This document shows, piece by piece, positions 1-9,071 of a stretch of DNA of 64,000 nt. The translations under genes were made by a program, and so were the position numbers. How positions within the stretch are numbered: position 1 is the first letter of the stretch; each line of letters begins with the position of its first letter. Under the pieces are notes generated by a model that made no database searches, was not told the origin of the DNA, and saw nothing but the letters and a program-made list of their open reading frames with translations. This DNA comes from Schlegelella_A sp963778525 (lineage in GTDB: Bacteria; Pseudomonadota; Gammaproteobacteria; Burkholderiales; Burkholderiaceae_C), in contig CAVZUJ010000001.1 in NCBI GenBank assembly GCA_963778525.1, positions 248,001 to 312,000 on the forward strand, written 5' to 3'.

Positions 1-306
1 GTTCCAGACCTTGGCGCCATCGTGCGTCAGGCACGGCACGCGAATGGACGGCGCCAGCAGCAGGAGCTCCTTGCGGGCGTCGGCATCGTCGGGAGAGACC
101 ATCACCTCGTCGAAATCGAGCTCGACGAAACGGGCGAGCAACCAGCCCCGCAGCGACCACGACGAATAGTTCTTGCTGCTGAGGGTCAGCGCGGCCTTGC
201 TCGAAGCCGCCTTCGCGGACGGCCGTGCCGGCGCCTTCGCAGGCGACTTGGCAGGGGCGGTCTTGCGCGCGGTCCTGGACCGGGCGGCGGTGGCGGCTTC
301 GCTCAT
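1..306 (-). CDS. Glutathione S-transferase family protein, N-terminal part (runs off the left edge)
   Basis: Only the first 102 codons are present; the gene continues beyond base 1. After about 40 residues rich in Ala, Lys, Arg and Ser, the text LTLSSKNYSSWSLRGWLLAR matches the start of the thioredoxin-like N-terminal domain of a bacterial GST subgroup whose members usually begin right at this motif. The Ser/Tyr-rich stretch is where the glutathione-activating residue lies in this fold. The start is the ATG at 306. The basic N-terminal extension is unusual and resembles a histone-H1-type tail; it could instead mean that the true start lies downstream. The GST domain call is fairly sure; substrate and role are unknown. 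Confidence 0.75.
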   Translation of the reverse strand, partial: MSEAATAARSRTARKTAPAKSPAKAPARPSAKAASSKAALTLSSKNYSSWSLRGWLLARFVELDFDEVMVSPDDADARKELLLLAPSIRVPCLTHDGAKVWN

Positions 307-411
307 GCACTGTCATGACGCAAGCGGTGTGCCACTCCCGTCGCGCCGCCCGGGATCGGGCTGGCGCACAAGTTGCTCGCGTGAACGCACAACAGTGAAG
401 CGACTCACCCC

Positions 412-1633
412 ATGATGTATCACGCGTTCCAGGCCCATGCCGACTGGATGTGGCCCCTGCGCACGTTCTCCAGGCTGTCGCGTGCCGTTCCTGGAAGACG
501 ACAGCTTCGCCTCGCCTGCGCCGGGCGTCGCAGCGCCAGCTCGCGGCCACGTATCGGGTGATGGAGCTTGCCGAGGTGACGCATCGCCGCCCGCCGTGGG
601 ACATCGCGTCGGTGATGGTCGGCAGGCGAGCCGGTGCCGGTGGTCGAGGAAGCCGTGCACGCCACCCCGTTCGCCACCCTGCTCCGCTTTCGCAAGCAAG
701 GCGCGCCGGTGCAGCCGAAGGTGCTGGTGGTGGCGCCCATGTCGGGCCACTTCGCGACGCTGCTGCGCGACACGGTCCGCACCCTGCTGATCGATCACGA
801 CGTGCACGTCACCGACTGGCACAACGTGCGCGACGTGCCGCTGGAGGCCGGCCGCTTCGGCCTCGACGAGTACACCGATCACATCGTCGATTTCCTCGCC
901 GTGATGGGGCCCGGCGCGCATGTGGTCGCCGTCTGCCAGCCGTGTGTCGCAGCGCTCGCCGCCACCGCCCTGATGTCGGAAGACGGCCATCCGGCCACGC
1001 CGGCCAGCCTGATCCTGATGGCCGGCCCGATCGACTGCCGGGTGAGTCCGACCTCGGTCAACATCCTGGCCACCTCCAAGCCCATCTCCTGGTTCGAGAA
1101 GAACCTCATCAGCCTGGTGCCGTGGCGCCTCGGAGGCGCCGGCAGGCGCGTCTACCCGGGCTTCATGCAGCTCTCGGCCTTCCTCAGCATGAACAAGGAG
1201 CGGCACGCGACGGCCTTTCGCGAGTACTGGCGCAACCTCGTGGCCGAGGAGCGCGAGAAGGCGGAAACGACGCGCACCTTCTACGCCGAGTACATGGCGG
1301 TATCGGACCTCTCGGCCGATTTCTACCTCGAGACGGTCAAGCAGGTCTTCCAGGACTACCTGCTGGCGCGCGGCGAGCTGCGCATTCATGGCCGCAGGGT
1401 CGACCCCGCGGCCATTCGCCGCACCGCGCTGGTCACGATCGAAGGCGAGAAGGACGACATCTGCTCGATCGGCCAGACGCTCGCCGCCCAGGATCTCTGC
1501 AACGAGCCTGCGGCCCTACATGCGCACGCACTACGTGCAGCCGGGCGTGGGCCACTACGGCGTCTTCAGCGGCCGGCGCTGGCAAAACCAGATCTACCCG
1601 GTCGTCCGCGGCGTCATCCACGTCTCGCAGTAG
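412..1633 (+). pseudogene. phaZ: Intracellular polyhydroxybutyrate depolymerase, broken by four frameshifts
   Basis: Intracellular PHB depolymerases cleave granule polymer to hydroxybutyrate units. The longest intact segment (about 631-1500) has the family pattern, including VVAVCQPCVAALAA, a lipase-box-like site in which a Cys replaces the usual Ser. The ending VGHYGVFSGRRW is also typical and holds the probable catalytic His. The reading frame changes near 480, 528, 628 and 1505; joining the pieces restores a protein of about 405 residues starting MMYHAFQAHADW at 412. The last shift looks like one extra C. Four shifts in 1.2 kb are more than in any other gene here, so this may be a true pseudogene, a poorly read stretch, or both. 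Biosynthetic pha genes lie at the other end of the window. Confidence 0.75.
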
Positions 1634-1677
1634 AGGGCCCGAAGCAACCGGCAGCAGCTTCCTCCGGTCTCTTTTGG

Positions 1678-4600
1678 CTAGTCCTTCGATGCCGGCATGA
1701 AACCAGCGACACCGCCGCCGCCCACCGACTCCGAAGACGCTGATTCAGCCGCCTTCTGCTTGCGATCCCGCACCAGGTACGAATAGAGGACCGGTACGAC
1801 CACCAGCGTCAGCAGCGTCGAAGTGATCACGCCACCGATGATCGCGCGGCCCATCGGCGCCTGGATCTCGCCGCCTTCGTTGAGCGCCAGTGCCAGCGGC
1901 AACATGCCGAAGACCATCGCCCCCGTGGTCATGATGATCGGCCGCATCCGCACCAGGCCCGCCTGCAGCAACGCTTCGGGCACCGACAGGCCGGCGCGCC
2001 GGCCGTGGTTCGCGAAGTCGACCAGCAGGATCGCGTTCTTCGTGACCAGGCCCATCAACATCACCAGGCCGATCATCGAAAACAGGTTCAAGGTCGAATG
2101 GGTGACGAGCAGCGCCAGCATGACGCCGATCAGCGCCAGCGGCAGCGAGGCCATGATGGCGAGCGGCTGCAGGAAGCTGCCGAACTGCGAAGCGAGGACG
2201 ATGTAGATGAAGATCACCGCCGCGCCGAGCGCCATCAGCACGCCGTTGAACGCCTCGGCCTGATCCTTCGTCTGGCCGCCGACGTCGAAGCGATAGCCGG
2301 GCGGCAACTGCGTTTCCTTGACGATCTTCTGCACGTCGTCGCCGACGTCGCCGCTCGGCCTGCCCTGCGTGCCGGCGTAGATGGCCTGGCGGCGCTGCAG
2401 GTCCTGGCGCTTGATCACGAGCGGGTTGACGACCGGAACGATATCGGCGACGCGCGACAGCTCGATCGGCGTCCCGTCCTTCGCGTAGGCCACTGGCAGG
2501 CTGTTGAGCTGGGCGACGTTCTCGCGCTCAGCCTGGGGCAGGCGGATTTCGACGTCGACCTGCTCGCCGTCGGGAGAGGTCCACCAGGTCGCGACGTCGC
2601 CGTTGACGAAGGAGCGCAGGCTGGTGGCGAGCTGCGTCGTGGTCAGGCCGAGCTCGTGCACCGCGTCAGGCTTGAGCCGCACCGCGTAAGCGGGCAAGCC
2701 GGGCAGCACCGAGGTCGTCAGGTCGGCGATGCCGCGCACCTTGGCGACCTTGTCGCGCAAGCGCAAGACCTCGGTCTCGAGCACGCCGGGGTCGGGCCCG
2801 AGCAGGGCCACGTAGATCGGCTGGTTGCCGAGGGTGACGTCGATGCCCGGGATCGGCTTCAGCGCGGTTCGCAAGGCGCCCTCGAGGTCCTTCTGGCTGC
2901 GCTTGCGCTCGTGCGGCTTGATCAGCTGGATGCCGAGCTGCGCCGAATTGCGGCTGCCGTTGCCGGTATCGCCGACCGTGGTCGAGACCATCCGCACTTC
3001 CGGGAAGGTCTTCAGGACCTGCTCGACCTGGTCCATCTTGGCGGCGCCCCGTTGCAGGCTGGTGCCGACCGGCAAGGTGATGTTCATCTGGATGTAGCTG
3101 TTGTCGCTGTCCGGGATGAACTCCGATCCGACGAGCGGCGCCAGCATGATCGCGCCGACGAAGGTGGCGATGCCGGCGCACATCACCAGGCCGCGCGGCG
3201 TGATCGTGGCGAAGCGCCAGCGCCGCTTCGCACCCTTGTCGCGCTGGCCGCTGGCGGTGATGGGCCGGCCGAACGCCGGCAGGGGTGGAACGAGCACGCG
3301 ATAGCGGCGGCCCGAAAAGATCCAGCGGATCGCCCGCTCGTAGATGCCGTGCAGCATCTCGAGCAATCGATCGGTCAGGCGCATCAGGCGGCCGAGCACC
3401 GGCACCTGGAGCAGCCGGTTCGACGGCGGATCGCGCCAGACGCTCGACAGCATCGGATCGAGCGTGAAGCTCACGAAGAGCGACACCAGCACCGCGACGG
3501 CGACCGTGACGCCGAAGGGAAAGAAGAACTTGCCGATGATGCCCTTCATGAACGCGACCGGAACGAAGACGGCGCAGATGGCGAAGGTCGTGGCCATCAC
3601 GGCCAGGCCGATCTCGTCGGTGCCTTCGAGCGAGGCGGCGCGATGGCTCTTGCCCATGTGCACGTGCCGCACGATGTTCTCGCGCACGACGATGGCGTCG
3701 TCGATCAGCAGGCCGATGCACAGGCTCAAGGCCATCATCGTCATGAAATTGAGCGTGAAGCCGAACAGGTAGACGGCGATGAACGACGAGATCACCGCGA
3801 TCGGCAAGGTCAGCCCGGTGATGATGGTGCTGCGCCAGCTGTGCAGGAAGAGAAAGACGATCGCCACGGTCAGCAAGGCGCCTTCGATCAGCGTGTTCTT
3901 GACGCCGTCGAGCGAGCGCGCGACCCAGTCGCTGTCGGCATAGACGAGGCGCAGCTCGACGCCCGGTGGCATGCTCTTGCGCAGCTCGGCGGCGGCTGAC
4001 TTGATGGCCTCGCCGGTATCGACGATGTTGGCATCCTGCTGCTTGAATACCTGGAACGAGATCGCCGGCACGCCATCGACTCGCGAGATCGATTCCGGCT
4101 CGCGCTCGCGCTCGACCAGGGTGCCGAGATCGGACAGTCGCACGACCATGCCGTCGCGGCTTGCAACCACGATGTCGGCGAAGGCCTTGGCGTCGCGGAT
4201 GCGGCCCTCCACGCGCACGATCGCGTCTTCCTTCGCACCGGAGAGCAGGCCGACCGGCATGTCGGCATTCGAGCGCTGCAGCGCGGCCGAAACGTCGACC
4301 GGCGTCAGCTGGTAGGCGCGCAGGCGCTGCGGATCGAGATCGATGCGAACCTGCCGCACCGTCAGGCCGCCGACGTCGACCCGGGCCACGCCGGTCGCGC
4401 GCTCGAGGCGCTTGCGCACCACCTGATCGGCGAGGAGCGAGAGCTCGCGCGAGCTGCGGTCGGGGCCGAGCAGCGACAGATAGACCGTGGGCTGGGCGTT
4501 GTCGCCATCGAAGCGCGAGACGAAAGGCTGCTTCGCGTCGCGCGGGAAGTTCGGCTGCACCGAGGCGATCTTGTCGCGCACGTCCTGGACGGCGCGATTC

Positions 4601-4902
4601 ATGTCGGCGTCGACAAGGAACTCCACCACCGTCTCGCTGCGTCCCTCGAGGCTGTTCGAGCGAATCATCTTGACGCCGGCGATGCCATTCAGCGCCAGCT
4701 CGATGGGCCGGGTCAGCTCGCTCTCGGTCGCGTCCGGTGCGGCACCGGGATAGGCGACGCTGACGAAGACGATCGGCGGCGTGATGTCGGGCAGGCGCTC
4801 GACACGCAGCTGGCTGTACGAAAACAGGCCCAGGACGCAAAGCGCGACCATGACCATGGTCGCGAAGACCGGGTTGTTGATCGAGACGCGGGTGAACCAC
4901 AT
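1678..4902 (-). CDS. RND efflux pump, inner-membrane permease subunit (AcrB/MexB-like, HAE1 family)
   Basis: A 1074-residue proton-driven drug/hydrophobe exporter of the inner membrane. It has two halves, each with a transmembrane segment, a large periplasmic loop and a TM bundle. The proton-relay residues are present: adjacent Asp 401-402 in GLLIDDAIVV (TM4) and Lys 955 in GLVTKNAILLVDF (TM10). A basic stretch of about 60 residues between the two halves is longer than in AcrB. The start ATG at 4902 has a strong GGGGAG ribosome site. It lies 15 bp downstream of the adaptor gene, so the two are co-transcribed. No outer-membrane channel gene is nearby, so the pump probably uses a TolC-like protein encoded elsewhere. 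Substrates cannot be read from the sequence. Confidence 0.93.
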   Translation of the reverse strand: MWFTRVSINNPVFATMVMVALCVLGLFSYSQLRVERLPDITPPIVFVSVAYPGAAPDATESELTRPIELALNGIAGVKMIRSNSLEGRSETVVEFLVDADMNRAVQDVRDKIASVQPNFPRDAKQPFVSRFDGDNAQPTVYLSLLGPDRSSRELSLLADQVVRKRLERATGVARVDVGGLTVRQVRIDLDPQRLRAYQLTPVDVSAALQRSNADMPVGLLSGAKEDAIVRVEGRIRDAKAFADIVVASRDGMVVRLSDLGTLVEREREPESISRVDGVPAISFQVFKQQDANIVDTGEAIKSAAAELRKSMPPGVELRLVYADSDWVARSLDGVKNTLIEGALLTVAIVFLFLHSWRSTIITGLTLPIAVISSFIAVYLFGFTLNFMTMMALSLCIGLLIDDAIVVRENIVRHVHMGKSHRAASLEGTDEIGLAVMATTFAICAVFVPVAFMKGIIGKFFFPFGVTVAVAVLVSLFVSFTLDPMLSSVWRDPPSNRLLQVPVLGRLMRLTDRLLEMLHGIYERAIRWIFSGRRYRVLVPPLPAFGRPITASGQRDKGAKRRWRFATITPRGLVMCAGIATFVGAIMLAPLVGSEFIPDSDNSYIQMNITLPVGTSLQRGAAKMDQVEQVLKTFPEVRMVSTTVGDTGNGSRNSAQLGIQLIKPHERKRSQKDLEGALRTALKPIPGIDVTLGNQPIYVALLGPDPGVLETEVLRLRDKVAKVRGIADLTTSVLPGLPAYAVRLKPDAVHELGLTTTQLATSLRSFVNGDVATWWTSPDGEQVDVEIRLPQAERENVAQLNSLPVAYAKDGTPIELSRVADIVPVVNPLVIKRQDLQRRQAIYAGTQGRPSGDVGDDVQKIVKETQLPPGYRFDVGGQTKDQAEAFNGVLMALGAAVIFIYIVLASQFGSFLQPLAIMASLPLALIGVMLALLVTHSTLNLFSMIGLVMLMGLVTKNAILLVDFANHGRRAGLSVPEALLQAGLVRMRPIIMTTGAMVFGMLPLALALNEGGEIQAPMGRAIIGGVITSTLLTLVVVPVLYSYLVRDRKQKAAESASSESVGGGGVAGFMPASKD

Positions 4903-4917
4903 GATCGCGCTCCCCGG

Positions 4918-6117
4918 TCAGCCCGGCGCCGCCGGCGTTGACGAAGCGACGGCCCGGGCCGGTGCCGAAGCGGCAGTGCCGCTGCGCTGCGCGACGACAC
5001 GGGCCTGCGCCCCTTCCTTCAGATTGTCGAACCGTGCCGCAAGAATCTGCGCTTCGCCGTCCAGGCCCTTGTTCACCTCGATTCGGCCCGAGGCGGCGTC
5101 CTTGCGGCCGGTGATGACGATCCGGCGAACGAGCGTGCCCTTCTCGATCGTCCAGACGTAGTCCTGGCCGGAAGACTGGCCGACCGCGCCGACGGGTACC
5201 GTCAGCCGCGGCGACTCGTCGGCGATGACCACGTGCGCCTCGCCGTACTGGCCGGCGCGAAAGCGCTCGCCCTTGTTCTCGAGCACGACGACGACACCGA
5301 TCGCGCGGGTTCCGGCTTCCGCGACAGGTGCGATCCGGTCGATGCGGCCCGCCACCGGCGTGCTCTGGCCCTCTACCCGAACCTCGACCGGCAGGCCCGG
5401 CCGCAGCAGCGAGATCTCATGCGTGCCAACCGTGCCGGCGAGTTCGAGCGTCGACAGGTCGACGACGGTGACGATCTGCTGCTCCGCGCTCACCTTCTCG
5501 CCCGGAACGACATAGCGCTTGCCGACGATCCCGGAGATCGGCGCCGCCAGCGTCGCCTCCTTGACGCCGATGCGGGAAACCGCAAGCTGCGCCTGCGTCG
5601 ACTTGACCTGGGCGCGCGCTGCATCGAGCTTGGCCTGGGACGATTGCAGCGCAGTCGAGGAGATGAAATTCTGCGCCGCCAGACTGACGTTTGCGGTGTG
5701 CTGGCGCTCCGCCTCGGCCAGAACGGCCTGCGCCGATTCGACCAGGGCTGCCCGGTCGCTGACTTTCGTCTGCAAGTCGGAGAGGTCGATCTGGCCGATC
5801 ACCTGCTCGGCGCGCACCCGGCTGCCTTCGGCAACGTCGAGGCTGAGCAAGGTGCCCGAGGCCTTGGCCCGGACGATGGCCGTGCGGGGCGCCACCAGCG
5901 GCCCGGAGAAATCGACGACGATCGGCAGCTTCGCCATCTGCGGCCTGGCCACCTCGGCCGACGTGAACTCGAGCGGCACCTCGGCCTTGTCCTTGGCCGA
6001 CGTCTGGGACTTGCCGCCGGCACGCTGGGTAATGGTCAGGCCCAGAGCGACGACGACGACAGTCACCACGGCGCTTGCGATCCAGATTCCACGCCTGTTC
6101 TTCGCCAGAATTTTCAT
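4918..6117 (-). CDS. RND efflux periplasmic adaptor (membrane fusion protein)
   Basis: A 399-residue adaptor linking the downstream RND permease to an outer-membrane channel. It begins MKILAKNRRG, followed by one membrane segment (about residues 11-29) and no lipobox, so it is anchored by an uncleaved helix or released by signal peptidase. The order is the usual one: a first lipoyl half (IVRAKASGTLLSLDVAEGS), a helical hairpin (about 125-180), a second lipoyl half (LAAPISGIVGKRYVVPGEKV), then beta-barrel and membrane-proximal domains. The reading frame is open far upstream, but the ATG at 6117 directly precedes the signal-anchor and is preferred. A 115-bp gap upstream probably holds the promoter of this two-gene operon. 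No regulator gene is adjacent. Confidence 0.9.
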   Translation of the reverse strand: MKILAKNRRGIWIASAVVTVVVVALGLTITQRAGGKSQTSAKDKAEVPLEFTSAEVARPQMAKLPIVVDFSGPLVAPRTAIVRAKASGTLLSLDVAEGSRVRAEQVIGQIDLSDLQTKVSDRAALVESAQAVLAEAERQHTANVSLAAQNFISSTALQSSQAKLDAARAQVKSTQAQLAVSRIGVKEATLAAPISGIVGKRYVVPGEKVSAEQQIVTVVDLSTLELAGTVGTHEISLLRPGLPVEVRVEGQSTPVAGRIDRIAPVAEAGTRAIGVVVVLENKGERFRAGQYGEAHVVIADESPRLTVPVGAVGQSSGQDYVWTIEKGTLVRRIVITGRKDAASGRIEVNKGLDGEAQILAARFDNLKEGAQARVVAQRSGTAASAPARAVASSTPAAPG

Positions 6118-6232
6118 GGCCGCGAGTGTAGAACTCGAAGGGCGGTCCGCCGCCGAGCGTGCGACCAACTGCGGATTCGCGGGGCCCGGCGGCAGGAACC
6201 CGGGATGAGGCGGGACAGCCGCTGAAACCGGC

Positions 6233-7423
6233 TCAGGAAGCCCGGCGATCGAGCTTGCGGCCTCGGCCGCAAGCCCAGGCCGCCGCGATCGAGACGGCAC
6301 TCGCCGCCCAGAACACGGCCGCAAAGCCGAAAGCCTGGCTGAGGGCGCCGCCGGCAACGCCACCGATGACGCCCGAAAGACCATAGCCCAGCACCGTGTA
6401 CAGGGCTTGCCCGCGGCCGCGAATCCGCCCGGGGAAATAGCGGGCGATGAGGGCGATGCAGGCCGAATGCTGGGCCGCGAAGCTCAGGGCGTGCAGCAGT
6501 TGCGCGAAGACGAGCAGGACCACGTGACTGCCGAACGCCGCGATGAGGGCAAAGCGCAAGGCCGAGGCGAGCGCGGCGACGACCAGCCAGGAATGGGTCG
6601 AGAGCAGATGCAGCCAGCGGCCCTGGAAGCGGAACCAGATCACTTCGGCGAGCACACCGACGGCCCACAGCAGTCCGATCGCGCCCTTGTCGTAGCCGAG
6701 CGAGGCCAGGTCGAGCGAATAGAACGCATAGAGCGCGGTATGGGCAAGCACCGTGAGAAAGATGCCGACGAAAAACCAGGCGACCGCCGGTTCGCGCAAC
6801 ACCGCCAGCGCGCCGCGGGCCGACGGACCCGACGAACCGCTGTCCTGTGACGCGGGCAGGCAGAACGCGGCCGCGAGAAGCAGGCCGAGCAAGGCCGAGC
6901 CGAGAAAAGGAAAGCGCGCCAGCCCTGCCACATCCAGGATGAATCCTCCGCTGGTCACGGCACCGATGAACCCGATCGAACCCCAGAGGCGAACTCGGCC
7001 GTAGCGCGCGAGGTCGATCCGGCCGTCGACGGTGACCCGGTGCGCGAGGGTGGCCTCGCTGATCGGCACCACGCCTGCGGTGCAGACGAACAGCACGGTG
7101 CAGACCCCGGCGATCCAGGCGTAGTCGAGGGCGAAGAAGAAGCCGAGCGAAGCCAGCAGCGAGCCACCGACCGCAATGCGCAGGAGTTGCTCGCGCCGCC
7201 CGGTGTGGTCGGCCCACCAGCCCCAGACATAGGGCGCGAAGACCCGCGTCGCACTTTGCACGGAGGTCAGCGTGCCGATCGCCAGGGTCGTGAATCCCAG
7301 GCTCTGGAACCAGAGCGGCGCATAGGTGCCGAACAGCCCGGCAAAGGCGAAATAGGCGAACGAGACGGCAGCGAACGGACGGACTTCGGGCGCTGCGCCC
7401 GCCGCGGGCGGCGCGGCGCTCAA
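6233..7423 (-). CDS. MFS transporter (phenylpropionate/HcaT-like family)
   Basis: A 396-residue polytopic membrane protein with about 12 hydrophobic helices. The N-terminal half has YAPLWFQSLGFTTLAIGTL and a loop WADHTGRREQLL, and the organisation is that of the HcaT/MFS_1-like group of small-molecule transporters. The reading frame continues upstream through aroC in another phase, so the real start must be chosen. The TTG at 7423 overlaps the aroC stop (TTGA) and gives a sensible N-terminus just before the first helix. The four-base overlap implies translational coupling with aroC. The cargo is unknown. Confidence 0.8.
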   Translation of the reverse strand: MSAAPPAAGAAPEVRPFAAVSFAYFAFAGLFGTYAPLWFQSLGFTTLAIGTLTSVQSATRVFAPYVWGWWADHTGRREQLLRIAVGGSLLASLGFFFALDYAWIAGVCTVLFVCTAGVVPISEATLAHRVTVDGRIDLARYGRVRLWGSIGFIGAVTSGGFILDVAGLARFPFLGSALLGLLLAAAFCLPASQDSGSSGPSARGALAVLREPAVAWFFVGIFLTVLAHTALYAFYSLDLASLGYDKGAIGLLWAVGVLAEVIWFRFQGRWLHLLSTHSWLVVAALASALRFALIAAFGSHVVLLVFAQLLHALSFAAQHSACIALIARYFPGRIRGRGQALYTVLGYGLSGVIGGVAGGALSQAFGFAAVFWAASAVSIAAAWACGRGRKLDRRAS

Positions 7424-8520
7424 GGCGCTTGCGCGGGGATCGGCTTCGACGCGACGCGAACGTCGCCGCACTGGGCGCGGTGGCGCAGCGCATGATCCAT
7501 CAGCACCAGCGCCAGCATCGCCTCGGCGATCGGCGCTGCCCGGATGCCGACGCAGGGGTCGTGACGGCCGAAGGTCTCGACCGTGGTCTCGCGCCCTTCG
7601 AGGTCGATCGAGCGGCGCGGGCTGCGGATCGAGCTGGTGGGCTTGACCGCGATCGACACGACGATGTCCTGCCCGGTGGAGATGCCGCCGAGGACGCCGC
7701 CGGCGTTGTTGCCGAGGAAGCCCTGCGGCGTCAGCTCGTCGCCATGGGTCGTGCCGCGCTGGGCCACCGAGGCGAAGCCGGCACCGATCTCGACGCCCTT
7801 GACGGCGTTGATGCCCATCATCGCGTAGGCGATGTCGGCGTCGAGCTTGTCGTAGAGCGGCTCGCCCCAGCCGACCGGCACGCCGCTCGCGATGACCGCG
7901 ATGCGAGCGCCGCAGCTGTCGCCGGACTTGCGCAGACCGTCGACGTAGGCTTCGAGGCGTGCGATGTCGCTGGCGTTGGCGGCGCAGAACGGATTGCCAG
8001 CCACGTGCTCGAGACCTTCGAAGGGAATCTCGATCTCGCCCATCTGCGTCATGTGGGCGACGAAGCGCGTCCCGTGCTGCAGGCGCAGCCATTTCTTCGC
8101 GATCGCGCCCGCAGCCACCGCCGGCGCCGTCAGGCGTGCCGAGGAGCGGCCGCCGCCACGCGGATCGCGGATGCCGTACTTGTGCCAGTAGGTGTAGTCG
8201 GCGTGGCCGGGCCGAAAGGTCTGCAGCAGGTTCGCGTAGTCCTTGCTGCGCTGGTCGGTGTTGCGGATCAGCAGCGCGATCGGCGTTCCGGTGGTCTGGC
8301 CCTCGAAGACGCCGGACAGGATCTCGACCTTGTCTTCCTCGTTGCGCTGCGTCACGTGACGCGAGGTACCCGGGCGGCGGCGATCGAGCTCGGGCTGGAT
8401 GTCTTCGGCGGCGAGCGCCAGCCCGGGCGGGCAGCCATCGACGATGCAGCCGATCGCCGGCCCGTGGCTCTCGCCGAAATTGGTGACGCGGAAAAGACTT
8501 CCGAGCGTGCTTCCGGACAT
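7420..8520 (-). CDS. aroC: Chorismate synthase
   Basis: The last shikimate-pathway enzyme: it converts 5-enolpyruvylshikimate-3-phosphate to chorismate with reduced FMN as cofactor, in the cytoplasm. All 366 residues align with the family from the start, including GSLFRVTNFGESHGPAIGC, the RRPGTSRHVTQRNEED segment, and DPRGGGRSSARLTAPAVAAG, which supplies FMN- and substrate-binding Arg and Ser residues. Length is normal. It overlaps the downstream transporter start by four bases. The short gap to the CBS-domain gene at 8534-9004 on the same strand suggests that the two may share a transcript. Confidence 0.98.
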   Translation of the reverse strand: MSGSTLGSLFRVTNFGESHGPAIGCIVDGCPPGLALAAEDIQPELDRRRPGTSRHVTQRNEEDKVEILSGVFEGQTTGTPIALLIRNTDQRSKDYANLLQTFRPGHADYTYWHKYGIRDPRGGGRSSARLTAPAVAAGAIAKKWLRLQHGTRFVAHMTQMGEIEIPFEGLEHVAGNPFCAANASDIARLEAYVDGLRKSGDSCGARIAVIASGVPVGWGEPLYDKLDADIAYAMMGINAVKGVEIGAGFASVAQRGTTHGDELTPQGFLGNNAGGVLGGISTGQDIVVSIAVKPTSSIRSPRRSIDLEGRETTVETFGRHDPCVGIRAAPIAEAMLALVLMDHALRHRAQCGDVRVASKPIPAQAP

Positions 8521-8533
8521 CCGTCGCGCGAGC

Positions 8534-9004
8534 CTAGTTCGGCTTCGACGAGGGCAGCTCGTCGCGGCTCTCGACCGGCCAGTCGCGGATATAGGCCTTC
8601 AGCATGCGGTTCTCGAAATCCTGGCTGTCGACGACGGCGCGGGCCACGTCGTAGAACGAGATCACGCCCATCAAGGTGTGCTCCGAGAGCACCGGCATGT
8701 AGCGGGCATGGCGGCCGAGCATCATGCGGCGCACCTCGTCGAGCTCGGTGCCGGGCGTGCAGGTGAGCGGATGGTCGTCCATGACGCTCTGGACGCGCGT
8801 CGTGCCCAGGCTGCCGCCATTCTTGACGATCGCCTTGATCACTTCGCGAAACGTCAACATGCCGACAAGCTCGCCGTGGTCCATGACGACGAGCGAGCCG
8901 ATGTCGCGCTCGGACATGGCGTCGAGCGCAGCGCTGAGCGGCTCTTCGGGCGCGACGGTGAAAAGGGTGCCTCCCTTGACGCGCAGGATGTCGCTGACTT
9001 TCAT
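8534..9004 (-). CDS. CBS-domain protein
   Basis: A 156-residue cytoplasmic protein made almost entirely of one CBS pair: KVSDILRVKGGTLFTVAPEE through SLVVMDHGELVGMLTFREV, then VQSVMDDHPLTCTPGTELDE through YMPVLSEHTLMGVISFYDVA. Such stand-alone pairs bind adenine nucleotides or related ligands and act as energy sensors or regulatory partners; the partner is not evident here. The frame extends upstream to 9223, but the ATG at 9004 is preceded by a clear GAGGAG and begins exactly at the domain. It diverges from metY, so the 67 bp between them carries both promoters. Confidence 0.88.
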   Translation of the reverse strand: MKVSDILRVKGGTLFTVAPEEPLSAALDAMSERDIGSLVVMDHGELVGMLTFREVIKAIVKNGGSLGTTRVQSVMDDHPLTCTPGTELDEVRRMMLGRHARYMPVLSEHTLMGVISFYDVARAVVDSQDFENRMLKAYIRDWPVESRDELPSSKPN

Positions 9005-9071
9005 GCTTGTCTCCTCAGGGCGTTGGCGAATCAATATAGCCCACAATCGTCTTCGGAGGATGCCCTTTCCC

